From the NCBI GenBank assembly GCA_025455985.1, contig JALOLM010000144.1, positions 1 through 6,609 on the forward strand: DNA of 6,609 nucleotides, read 5' to 3'. This DNA comes from Candidatus Nanopelagicales bacterium. Lineage in GTDB: Bacteria > Actinomycetota > Actinomycetes > S36-B12 > UBA10799. The position numbers and the translations under genes were made by a program. Of the stretch, positions 1 to 6,608 are shown piece by piece. The notes under the pieces were generated by a model that had not been told where the DNA came from, ran no database searches, and was given only the letters and a program-made list of their open reading frames with translations. Position 1 is the stretch's first letter, and the number at the start of each line of letters is the position of its first letter.

Positions 1-1
1 G

Positions 2-589
2 AAGCAGACGTTCGGGTTCTTCAACCAGAACATGGTCGTCGAGTACGGGCACGCCGAGGCCGTGGCCGACGGGGTCAACGTCGACTTCGACGTCTACCGG
101 ATCCGCACCCAGATCACCGAACACGGCTCAACCGTGGAAGCCGGGCTGGTCACCAAGTTCCGCGACCGGGAAACCCGGGCCACCCGCCTGGAGAAGCTCG
201 ACGAGGACGTCGTCTACGACGCCAACCAGCTCGACCGCGACGTCGTGGCCCTGGACCAGATCCGCACCGTCATAGCCACCTTCCGCGACAACCTCTACAA
301 GCCCCTCGATCAGGGTGGCATCTTCCCTGGACGCTCCGAGGTCCCAAAGACGCTGATCTTCGCCAAGGATGACTCCCACGCTGATGACATCGTGCGGATC
401 TGCCGCGAGGTCTTCGATCGGGGCAACGACTTCGCCGCGAAGATCACCTACCGCACCACCGGGGTCAAGCCCGAGGACCTGCTCAACCAGTTCCGCAACA
501 GCTTCAACCCCCGCATCGCGGTCACCGTCGACATGATCGCCACCGGCACCGACCATCAACAACGACGACCTCCAAGCCGTGTCCGCTGA
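2..589 (+). CDS. hsdR: HsdR fragment, helicase domain 2 up to motif V (partial at 5' end)
   Basis: The frame is already open at base 2 (KQTFGFFNQNMVVEYGH), so the ATG at 32 is an internal methionine and not a real start; the gene begins outside the window. Family hallmarks are GVNVDFDVYRIRT near the start, PKTLIFAKDDSHADDIVRI in the middle (start of the second RecA-like domain) and VTVDMIATGTD (motif V) at 521-553. After codon 551-553 the last 11 residues before the stop (HQQRRPPSRVR) do not resemble HsdR and are a frameshifted tail. Codons end mostly in C, as in the downstream half. On its own this product would lack motif VI and the C-terminal domain that binds the methyltransferase, so it should not be a functional motor. 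Confidence 0.85.
   Translation, partial: KQTFGFFNQNMVVEYGHAEAVADGVNVDFDVYRIRTQITEHGSTVEAGLVTKFRDRETRATRLEKLDEDVVYDANQLDRDVVALDQIRTVIATFRDNLYKPLDQGGIFPGRSEVPKTLIFAKDDSHADDIVRICREVFDRGNDFAAKITYRTTGVKPEDLLNQFRNSFNPRIAVTVDMIATGTDHQQRRPPSRVR
551..557 (+). other. Deletion and frameshift junction in hsdR
   Basis: Frame +2 codons end with GAC (551-553, the D of ATGTD). The next family-like codon is ATC at 555-557 (I of INNDDL), in frame +3. Only one extra base (C554) separates the two blocks, where relatives carry about 29 codons with motif VI. The exact missing length cannot be seen and is inferred from the family pattern and the frame change. A short microhomology (AC before both breakpoints) is possible if the lost segment ended in an ACC threonine codon. 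Confidence 0.75.
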
Positions 590-1652
590 CGCAACCGCCA
601 AGACCCACTTCGTCCTCGTCGACGCCGTCGGAGTCACCGAAGCCGACTTCAACGACACTGCGCCGCTGGACCGCACCAAGACCGTGCCGTTGAAGAAGCT
701 GCTCGACCAGGTCGCCGCCGGCAACCGCGACCCCAACGTCGTGACCTCCATCGCCGGGCGGCTGGCCCGCCTGGAGCGGGTCATCACCCCCGCCGACCGC
801 ACCGAGCTGACCGACACCGCCGATGGCACCCCTCTGACCGAGCTCGTCCGCACCCTCACCGCCGCAGTCGACATCGACACCGCCGCCGACAAGGCCGCCG
901 CCGACAACAGCACCGACGACCCCACCCACACCCAGATCCAGGCCGCGCGGGCCAGCCTGATCGAGGAAGCCTGCCGCCAACTGGCCGAACGCCCGGTGTT
1001 CCGGCAGAAGATCCTCGACGTGCGCCGCTCCTACACCCAGGTCCTCGACGAAACCAGCCAGGACACCGTCATCGACGCCGGGTTCTCCATCGACGCCACC
1101 GACCGCGCCCGCGACACCATCACCTCCTGGCAGGCCTTCGTAGACGAGCACAAGGACGACATCAACGCCCTACAGATCCTCTACTCCCGCCCCTACGACA
1201 AACGCCTCACCCTGCGCGACATCAAGGACCTCGCCACGACGATCAGCCGCCCACCGCACAACTGGACCCCCGAACGGCTCTGGGCCGCCTACGAAACCCT
1301 GGAAGCCTCCCGAGTTCGCGGATCGGCGGGCACCCAGTTCACCAACCTGATCAGCCTCGTCGAGAAAGCCCTCCACCCCGCGGCAGACCTCGTCGCCTTC
1401 CCCCTCACCGTCGACGAACGGTTCCACCACTGGCTTGAAGGACAGCGTCAGGCCGGGGTCACGTTCACCGACGAGCAGATCGTCTGGCTCACCCGGATCA
1501 AGGACCACCTGGCCACCAGCCTGACCATCGCCCCCGACGACTTTGAACTCGAACCCTTCACCAGCCACGGCGGCTATGCGCGGGCCAACACCGCCTTCAA
1601 CGGCACGCTCGCACCCCTCCTCCAGCAACTCACCCAAGAACTCGCCGCATGA
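579..1652 (+). CDS. hsdR: HsdR fragment, C-terminal domain (EcoEI_R_C-like)
   Basis: This is the second piece of the broken hsdR. The possible start is a GTG at 579, overlapping the end of the first piece by 11 bases; no Shine-Dalgarno-like sequence precedes it, and homologous sequence begins earlier at 555, so the start is doubtful. The N-terminus (TAKTHFVLVDAVGVTEAD) is the usual HsdR sequence just after motif VI. The rest, with LQILYSRPY, the helical stretch before WLTRIKDHLATSL, and a final GG...A...L..LL..L..ELAA pattern, matches the C-terminal domain that docks HsdR on the HsdM/HsdS core. The length (about 357 residues) and the natural C-terminal end suggest this part is complete. It overlaps hsdS by ATGA. 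It could be translated by reinitiation, but would carry no motor or nuclease activity. Confidence 0.85.
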   Translation: MSADATAKTHFVLVDAVGVTEADFNDTAPLDRTKTVPLKKLLDQVAAGNRDPNVVTSIAGRLARLERVITPADRTELTDTADGTPLTELVRTLTAAVDIDTAADKAAADNSTDDPTHTQIQAARASLIEEACRQLAERPVFRQKILDVRRSYTQVLDETSQDTVIDAGFSIDATDRARDTITSWQAFVDEHKDDINALQILYSRPYDKRLTLRDIKDLATTISRPPHNWTPERLWAAYETLEASRVRGSAGTQFTNLISLVEKALHPAADLVAFPLTVDERFHHWLEGQRQAGVTFTDEQIVWLTRIKDHLATSLTIAPDDFELEPFTSHGGYARANTAFNGTLAPLLQQLTQELAA

Positions 1653-3070
1653 CCGATCTGGCGAATGGATGGGCCTGGACCACGCTAGGCGAGGTGTGTT
1701 CGCATCCCCAGTACGGCTGGACGACAAGGGCGGCCGCGCAAGGGAGCACGAAGTTTCTCCGGACGACCGACATCACTCGTGGTTCCATCGTCTGGGCCGA
1801 CGTTCCCTTCTGCGACACGGAGCCTGCCGACCGGAGCAAGTACGTCCTGCACGCCCGTGACATCGTGATCTCCCGTGCGGGAAGCGTGGGAGCCAGCGCA
1901 GTCATACAGGAAGGACCCCCGGACGCGGTCTTCGCCTCTTACCTCATCCGATTCCAGCCAAGTGACCACGTTGACAAGCGGTTCGTTGGGTACTTCCTCC
2001 AATGTCCCGACTACTGGGAGCAGATTGCAGACTCAGCAGCCGGTATAGCCCTCCAGAACGTGAATGCGCCCAAGCTGCGGGCACTCAGGATGCCTATGGC
2101 GCCGCTCTCCGAGCAGGAACGGATCGTTGCCGCCATCGAGGAGGCGTTCTCCCTGCTCGACGCCGGCGAGGCCGGCCTCCACACCACCCGCACCCGACTC
2201 AAGCGCATGCGCGACTCCGTCCTCACCGCCGCCGCGATAGGCCAACTCGTCCCCCAGGACCACACCGACACGCCTGCGTCCAGCCTGCTTCCAGATCGAG
2301 GCACCAGCGCTGAGGCCGCGTCTGCCCCCGGACTCCCAGATGGATGGTGCTGGACGACTCTCGGCTCGTTGCTTAGCGACATTGAGGCCGGAAAGTCCTA
2401 CTCGGCAGGAGGTCGACCGGCGGGCGCGGACGAGATGGGAGTCATCAAAGTCAGCGCGATGACGTGGGGGCGGTTCCGGGCGGACGAGAACAAGGTGCTT
2501 CCGCCTGGCACGCGGATCGATCCGAGGTGGGTTGTGCGTGGTGGTGACCTCCTTCTGTCCCGCGCCAACACCAGCGAGTACGTGGGAGCGTGCGTCCTCG
2601 TCCCTCGCGACCACTCCAACTTGATACTGAGCGATAAGAGTCTGCGGCTGATTCCAGTCGATGGAGTCCAGGCGGCCTGGCTCGTCAGATGTTTGCGGTC
2701 CCGGCCCGTCCGAGAGCAGATCCAGCGTCTGGCCACTGGGACCAAGGATTCGATGCGCAACATCTCGCAGGAGAAGCTTCGGAGCATCCGCTTGGCCCTT
2801 CCGCCTCCCGAGGAGCGGGCACGCCTTGTGACAGAGCTGGATCGCCTGTTCTCATTCATCGAGGCCGCGGAGCGGGCGGTGAGCGCCGCCCTGGGGCGGT
2901 CGACGGGTTTGCGGCGGTCGGTGTTGAAGGCGGCGTTCGAGGGTCGGCTCGTAGATCAGCATTCGTCGGATGAGCCGGCGTCAGTCTTGTTGGAGCGGAT
3001 CGCCTCCGAGCGGACGGCTGCTCCGGCGACGGCGTCCCGGCAGGGCCGGGCGAAGGTGGAGGCGTCATGA
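1649..3070 (+). CDS. hsdS: Type I restriction-modification specificity subunit HsdS
   Basis: HsdS reads the bipartite DNA target and assembles with two HsdM subunits to form the methyltransferase. The 473 residues show the classic duplicated plan. TRD1 covers about residues 7-150, opening with GWAWTTLG and closing with LQNVNAPKLRALRMPMAPL. A helical conserved region covers about 152-205 (SEQERIVAAIEEAFSLLD, then RMRDSVLTAAAIGQLV). TRD2 covers about 231-385, opening with GWCWTTLG. A second conserved region covers about 385-437 (PPEERARLVTELDRLFSFIE, then LRRSVLKAAFEGRLV). The length is normal for a two-TRD HsdS. The ATG overlaps the hsdR stop as ATGA, and the 3' end overlaps hsdM the same way. 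The target sequence cannot be predicted. The two conserved regions use very different third-position bases, which suggests a mosaic origin. Confidence 0.95.
   Translation: MTDLANGWAWTTLGEVCSHPQYGWTTRAAAQGSTKFLRTTDITRGSIVWADVPFCDTEPADRSKYVLHARDIVISRAGSVGASAVIQEGPPDAVFASYLIRFQPSDHVDKRFVGYFLQCPDYWEQIADSAAGIALQNVNAPKLRALRMPMAPLSEQERIVAAIEEAFSLLDAGEAGLHTTRTRLKRMRDSVLTAAAIGQLVPQDHTDTPASSLLPDRGTSAEAASAPGLPDGWCWTTLGSLLSDIEAGKSYSAGGRPAGADEMGVIKVSAMTWGRFRADENKVLPPGTRIDPRWVVRGGDLLLSRANTSEYVGACVLVPRDHSNLILSDKSLRLIPVDGVQAAWLVRCLRSRPVREQIQRLATGTKDSMRNISQEKLRSIRLALPPPEERARLVTELDRLFSFIEAAERAVSAALGRSTGLRRSVLKAAFEGRLVDQHSSDEPASVLLERIASERTAAPATASRQGRAKVEAS
3053..3062 (+). promoter_or_regulatory. Ribosome binding site of hsdM
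   Basis: AAGGTGGAGG lies inside the last codons of hsdS, with GGAGG ending 4 bases before the hsdM ATG at 3067. It supports that start in addition to the ATGA overlap. By contrast, no purine-rich site is seen before the hsdS start, which probably depends on coupling to hsdR translation. Confidence 0.5.
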
Positions 3071-4545
3071 GTGAGTCCAGTGCCCTGGTCGCCAAGCTGT
3101 GGAACTACTGCCACGTGCTGCGCGATGACGGGGTCTCCACAATCGAGTACGTCGAGCAACTCACGTACCTGTTGTTCCTCAAGATGGCCGATGAGCGAGC
3201 CAAGGCCGGCATGGGTCAGGTTGTGCCCGCGGGGCTGGATTGGCAATCGCTGATGGACCGCGACGGCGACGACCTCGAGGTGCACTACCGCCACGTCCTG
3301 TCCGAGTTGGGTCGCAGCCCGGGCACGTTGGGCACCATCTACCGCAAGGCCCAGAACCGGATCCAGGACCCGGCGAAGCTGCGCCGGCTGGTGGTGAACC
3401 TGATCAACGAGGAGACCTGGACCGCGGTCGACGCGGACCTGAAGGGCGACGCCTACGAGGGGCTGCTGCAGAAGGGCGCCGAAGACACCAAGTCCGGAGC
3501 CGGACAGTACTTCACCCCCCGTCCGCTGATCCGGGCGATGATGGCCTGCCTCTCCCCCAAGCCCGGCGAGACGATCGCCGATCCCGCGGTCGGCACAGGC
3601 GGGTTCCTACTCGCGGCGCATGAGTGGGTGGTGGATCACCACATCGAGGCGATGGACGTCGACGACAAGCGGTTCCTGCGCGACGAGACCGTGCACGGGT
3701 GGGAGATCGTCGACGGCACCGCCCGGTTGTGCGCAATGAACCTGCTGCTGCACGGCATCGGCACCCCGACCGGGCCGAGCCTGGTCACCGTAGTCGACGC
3801 CCTGCGGGCTGATCCGGGGGTGCGGTTCGACATGGTGGCCGCGAATCCGCCGTTCGGTCGGAAGTCGTCGATGACGATGGTCAACGAGGCCGGGGAGGTG
3901 CAGCGGGAGGACCTGGTCATCGTTCGCGACGACTTCTGGGCATCGACATCGAACAAGCAGCTGAACTTCCTGCAGCACATCAAGACGATGCTCAAGGTCA
4001 ACGGCCGCGCCGCGGTGGTGCTGCCCGACAACGTGCTGTTCGAGGCCGGGGCCGGGGAGACGATCCGCCGCCGGCTGATGGCCGAGTGCGACCTGCACAC
4101 CATCCTGCGCCTACCCACTGGCATCTTCTACGCCCAGGGAGTGAAGGCCAACGTGCTGTTCTTCGACCGCAAGCCCGCCGCCGCCGACGCGTGGACCAAG
4201 GACGTGTGGGTGTACGACCTGCGCACCAACATGCACTTCACCCTCAAGACCAAGCCGCTTCGGGAGTCCGACCTGGGCGGGTTCGTGGCCGCCTACTCCC
4301 CCGGCGACCGATCGAAGCGCGTCGAGTCCGAGCGGTTCCGCCGGTTCGGCTACGACGAGGTCATCTCCCGGGACAAGGCGAACCTTGACATCACCTGGCT
4401 GCGCGACGACACCCTCGACGACGGCTCCACCCTTCCACCACCGGCGGTTCTGGCCGCGGAGATCGTCGAGGAGCTGGAGGCTGCGCTCGCCCAGTTCACT
4501 CAACTGGCAGCCATCTTGCCCACAGGCCTGGGACTTTCGGACTAG
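3067..4545 (+). CDS. hsdM: Type I restriction-modification DNA methyltransferase subunit HsdM
   Basis: HsdM transfers a methyl group from S-adenosylmethionine to the N6 of adenine at the site chosen by HsdS. The 492 residues begin with the helical HsdM N-terminal domain (LVAKLWNYCHVLRDDG, then QLTYLLFLKMADER at about 31-44). The catalytic domain follows: YFTPRPLI at 148-155, SAM-binding motif I DPAVGTGGFL at 172-181, catalytic motif IV NPPFG at 260-264, and the conserved LPTGIFYAQGVKANVLFF block at about 349-366. All expected motifs are intact and the length is typical. The gene starts in an ATGA overlap with hsdS and has a good upstream GGAGG. With HsdS it should form an active modification enzyme even if the neighbouring HsdR is dead. 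Confidence 0.97.
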   Translation: MSESSALVAKLWNYCHVLRDDGVSTIEYVEQLTYLLFLKMADERAKAGMGQVVPAGLDWQSLMDRDGDDLEVHYRHVLSELGRSPGTLGTIYRKAQNRIQDPAKLRRLVVNLINEETWTAVDADLKGDAYEGLLQKGAEDTKSGAGQYFTPRPLIRAMMACLSPKPGETIADPAVGTGGFLLAAHEWVVDHHIEAMDVDDKRFLRDETVHGWEIVDGTARLCAMNLLLHGIGTPTGPSLVTVVDALRADPGVRFDMVAANPPFGRKSSMTMVNEAGEVQREDLVIVRDDFWASTSNKQLNFLQHIKTMLKVNGRAAVVLPDNVLFEAGAGETIRRRLMAECDLHTILRLPTGIFYAQGVKANVLFFDRKPAAADAWTKDVWVYDLRTNMHFTLKTKPLRESDLGGFVAAYSPGDRSKRVESERFRRFGYDEVISRDKANLDITWLRDDTLDDGSTLPPPAVLAAEIVEELEAALAQFTQLAAILPTGLGLSD

Positions 4546-4631
4546 GTCGAGTCCGCAGTCCAAGCAAGTAGTCACACGAGTTTGTCGAGCCGCCGCCGGG
4601 GCTCCGGAAATCGCTGACTCCAGACTCCTCG
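4546..4631. other. Intergenic gap between convergent operons
   Basis: These 86 bases separate the hsdM stop from the stop of the HEPN-type gene on the opposite strand. They contain no open frame of note. The only secondary structure seen is the weak hairpin listed separately. Transcripts of the two operons probably run close to or into each other here. Confidence 0.7.
4587..4604. terminator. Weak hairpin, possible bidirectional terminator
   Basis: GAGCC at 4587-4591 pairs with GGCTC at 4600-4604 around an 8-base GC-rich loop. The stem has only 5 bp and no T-run follows on either strand, so it is not a clear intrinsic terminator. Its place between two convergent operons is the main support. 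Confidence 0.22.
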
Positions 4632-5132
4632 CTAGGGCTGGGAATCGAACAGTGTGCTCAGGTGCCGCCCGATGGACAGAGCCGCATCGGCCCACCCGAG
4701 GGCTCGACCCGCGGTCACCTGCTCGCCGTCGCCGTGCGCAATCTTCTTCCTGGCGGCGACCATTGCGCCGAGCTGATTGCGGAGCACCTGGTCATCGGCG
4801 TCGAGAAGTAACTCAAGCGAGTCCCGCCACTGGCTATCGAAGGACCCAACGAAGGTGAGCAATTGGTCGGGACGTGCTCCCAAACCTATCCGCAGGTGAT
4901 GTGTGATCCGTCGATGGAGGCGCGCATTGCCAGAAGCGGCCGCGTACAGATCAGCCAGATCGTCACGGACTGCCTCGAGGTAGCCGACAGATCTGACGGT
5001 GAGATAGCGCGACAGGGCCCGAGAGACGGCATCTGGCTGCTCCGCATCCAGATTTCTCAGGCAGTCCTGGACCTCCTTCAGATCGGTGGCTCTCTGCCGG
5101 ATCGTGGCGCGGTGAGCCGTCACTGCTGCCAT
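4632..5132 (-). CDS. Small HEPN-domain protein, probable RNase effector paired with DUF262 protein
   Basis: This is an all-helical looking protein of 166 residues with no signal peptide or membrane segment. Near the C-terminus it has R128-K-K-I-A-H133-G, which fits the R-x4-6-H catalytic signature of HEPN RNases. It is preceded by a helix (VLRNQLGAMVAA) and followed by a final helix (ALGWADAALSIGRHLSTLF), as in HEPN folds. From memory of the families, size and context best match the MAE_28990/MAE_18760-like HEPN nucleases, which are often found next to DUF262 genes. The start ATG overlaps the DUF262 stop as TGATG and has no Shine-Dalgarno sequence, so translation is likely coupled. The residue after the arginine is K, where N, D or H is more common. 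The role as a toxin or abortive-infection RNase is inferred; no homology search was possible. Confidence 0.72.
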   Translation of the reverse strand: MAAVTAHRATIRQRATDLKEVQDCLRNLDAEQPDAVSRALSRYLTVRSVGYLEAVRDDLADLYAAASGNARLHRRITHHLRIGLGARPDQLLTFVGSFDSQWRDSLELLLDADDQVLRNQLGAMVAARKKIAHGDGEQVTAGRALGWADAALSIGRHLSTLFDSQP

Positions 5133-6256
5133 CAGGCGAGGGCTGCCCGGGCCCGCTCGAGCCTCGTCTCGACCGCGTCCTTATCCGCTGTGGCTCGCCC
5201 GGTGTGCTTCAGGAACGCCTCATCCCCAAGGAGGCCATCGATACGGGCCCTGAGATCGTCAGGCAGGCGGTTCGCCGCAACTGTCTCCATTACCGCTACG
5301 CACACAGCCTCTGCCTGAGCGGTGTTGACCTGGCCACCTCCTGGCCGCCGGAAGGCACTTGGGCCGACTTGGTCGTGGATCGCCCGGCTTGCGCTGGCGA
5401 AGTGCTGGCCGCGCGCTTCGTCGGCGATCTCGACATCGCGATTCAGCTGCGCGAACTTGTTCAGGAAGGTCTTCAGCGGGCGGTTGTACTCCGAGCTGCT
5501 CGAGTAGAGCGCCAAAATCCGCATGATCAACTCGTGGTCTCGAATCCTCTTCGACTTCGCGCCGAAGAGAGCCCGCCATTCCTTCAGCCCATTCAGGGTC
5601 TCGATGGAAGCCATGAGGGGTCCTGCATACAAGGCGACTCGGATCTCATGGGGGGTCAGTTGCGTTCCACCGGAGTTGAGGCGTTCGAAGATCTGGAAGA
5701 TCGCGTCATCGACCTCTGGCGACCCGTCGGCCGCAACGATCGTTGCCTGCATGTAGGAGTCGTCAAGCTTGAACTGCAGGCTCTCGTCGAGCGTGCGGTA
5801 CGTCAGGTTCTTGAACTCGTCGCCGACATAAGTAAGCCCGAACTCCTTCCCCTCGTGGATCCCGTTGTAGAAGTGCTGCAAAGTGATAAGTCGCTGCTGC
5901 CCATCGAGGATCAGCATGCGGTTGTCATCGGCCTGCTTCACGAGGAAGATCCCCGGCACCGGGTACCCCAGCAGGAGCGACTCGATGAAGCGATCCATCT
6001 GGGCCTTGGACCACACGAAGCCTCGTTGGAAGCCTGGGACCTTAACCAACTCGTCCTGGCCGCCGAACTGGGGCACGAGCATGGACTTGCGGTTAAGCCG
6101 CTTCACTAATCCGTCGATGCTCAAGTCCTGCGTCGAGAATGTGACCCGCGCAGGCGAAGGCTCGACGTCGACGAGATCCGCCAACTCCTCGTCTCGCAGT
6201 GACCGATCGTCGATGCTGGCCATGACCTCGAGCAAGGAATCTTGTTCTGGCGACAT
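5132..6256 (-). CDS. DUF262 (GmrS-like) domain protein
   Basis: The DUF262 family, related to the ParB/Srx fold, includes GmrS of the modification-dependent GmrSD endonuclease and parts of other phage-defence proteins. Its DGQQR motif is linked to nucleotide binding and hydrolysis. In these 374 residues the domain shows VPGFQRGFVWSKAQMDRFIE at 73-92, GYPVPGIFLV at 97-106, ILDGQQRLITL at 116-126 and FERLNSGGTQLTPHEIR at 190-206. A helical C-terminal half follows (HELIMRILALY at 241-251, FLNKFAQLNRD at 264-274) and ends in ATADKDAVETRLERARAAL. No DUF1524/HNH nuclease motif is present. The first 40 or so residues are acidic and not part of the domain. An in-frame TAG lies four codons upstream of the ATG at 6256, which fixes this as the most upstream ATG; only a weak GTGAAG precedes it. 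The gene leads a two-gene operon with the HEPN-type gene. A sensor or regulator role for that partner is inferred. Confidence 0.92.
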   Translation of the reverse strand: MSPEQDSLLEVMASIDDRSLRDEELADLVDVEPSPARVTFSTQDLSIDGLVKRLNRKSMLVPQFGGQDELVKVPGFQRGFVWSKAQMDRFIESLLLGYPVPGIFLVKQADDNRMLILDGQQRLITLQHFYNGIHEGKEFGLTYVGDEFKNLTYRTLDESLQFKLDDSYMQATIVAADGSPEVDDAIFQIFERLNSGGTQLTPHEIRVALYAGPLMASIETLNGLKEWRALFGAKSKRIRDHELIMRILALYSSSSEYNRPLKTFLNKFAQLNRDVEIADEARGQHFASASRAIHDQVGPSAFRRPGGGQVNTAQAEAVCVAVMETVAANRLPDDLRARIDGLLGDEAFLKHTGRATADKDAVETRLERARAALA

Positions 6257-6417
6257 GGCTTCACGCTAGTCGGTGTTGGCCCTATGACTTCCGTTCCAGC
6301 AGCGCGCGTCCGGTTGGCAGGGCCCCGCATTGAGAACAGAAACCCCAAGCAGTGTCTTCTTGATGTCGTCCGACTCGTCCACTGGGTCGATCGCGGACTG
6401 GACCGGCTCCCCGGCAG

Positions 6418-6451
6418 AATTGGGCTACAAATTGGGCTACGCGTGTAGCCC
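6418..6451. repeat. Tandem AATTGGGCTAC repeat plus inverted copy forming a hairpin
   Basis: AATTGGGCTACA at 6418-6429 is followed directly by AATTGGGCTACG at 6430-6441, giving a 12-base period with a single difference. The GGGCTAC of the second copy (6434-6440) pairs perfectly with GTAGCCC at 6445-6451 around a GCGT loop, a 7-bp hairpin. A further GTAGCCC lies at 6602-6608. Read on the minus strand, the hairpin is followed by AATTT, so a terminator for a gene further right is possible. A regulator-binding site for the DUF262 operon, about 165-195 bases upstream of its start, or a recombination site are other readings. Confidence 0.5.
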
Positions 6452-6601
6452 CGGTTCCCGGATCGCCCACCCCACCGCCATTCCCGCTTCCACGCGAAGG
6501 GTGAACTCCATACCGCGCCGGTTTGGGGCTTGGGCACCTGAGCGCTCAACCAGAATCAGGAGTCAGAAGGGTCACGTGTCGCCTGCTCTGGGTCCGGTGA
6601 G

Positions 6602-6608
6602 GTAGCCC
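6602..6608. repeat. Fourth GTAGCCC heptamer, at the window edge
   Basis: This GTAGCCC matches the inverted copy at 6445-6451 and is the reverse complement of the two GGGCTAC copies. The window ends one base later, so any longer match cannot be judged. Confidence 0.3.

Larger units (their letters stand above)
2..1652 (+). pseudogene. hsdR: Type I restriction endonuclease subunit HsdR, 5'-truncated by window edge and internally broken
   Basis: HsdR is the ATP-dependent translocase and nuclease subunit of Type I restriction-modification complexes. Two adjacent reading frames together give the second helicase domain and C-terminal half of an EcoEI-like HsdR. The frame starting at base 2 carries family sequence up to the motif V region (VTVDMIATGTD, ending at 553). 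Family sequence resumes in the next frame at 555 (INNDDLQAVSADA) and runs to the stop at 1652. In intact relatives about 29 residues lie between these blocks, including helicase motif VI (Q-x-x-G-R-x-x-R). They are absent here, and the frame change fits a deletion of about 86 bases (29 codons minus 1 base). The nuclease domain and motifs I-III would lie upstream of the window. Reading the locus as one broken gene is inference; an assembly error is the main alternative. Confidence 0.82.

Noticed and set aside
32..34. ATG at 32 as the start of a gene
   Set aside because: HsdR-like sequence continues in frame upstream to the window edge, so this is an internal methionine.
553..589. Programmed ribosomal frameshift joining the two hsdR frames
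   Set aside because: No slippery site is seen, and shifting frame would not restore the roughly 29 missing residues with motif VI.
128..931. Long open frame on the minus strand (267 codons) over the hsdR fragments
   Set aside because: It is antisense to clear HsdR sequence on the plus strand, has no recognisable domain, and long antisense frames are expected in high-GC DNA.
3607..4124. Two overlapping minus-strand frames of about 160 codons
   Set aside because: They are antisense to the hsdM catalytic domain and show low-complexity R/P/S-rich composition with no domain.
4632..4660. On the minus strand GTTCGATTCCC resembles a tRNA T-arm, possibly an attachment site
   Set aside because: The flanking bases do not form a T-stem, and the sequence is explained as the last codons of the HEPN-type gene (LFDSQP and stop).
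5204..6109. 301-codon plus-strand open frame
   Set aside because: It is the antisense shadow of the DUF262 gene, whose protein has several strong family motifs; the shadow has none.
6121..6549. 142-codon minus-strand frame upstream of and overlapping the DUF262 start
   Set aside because: It starts at TTG without a ribosome binding site, is rich in R, S, G and W with no domain, and its end overlaps the DUF262 gene in another frame.
6330..6605. 91-codon plus-strand frame at the right edge
   Set aside because: It has no recognisable motif or ribosome binding site, and it runs through the repeat cluster; nothing supports it as a gene.
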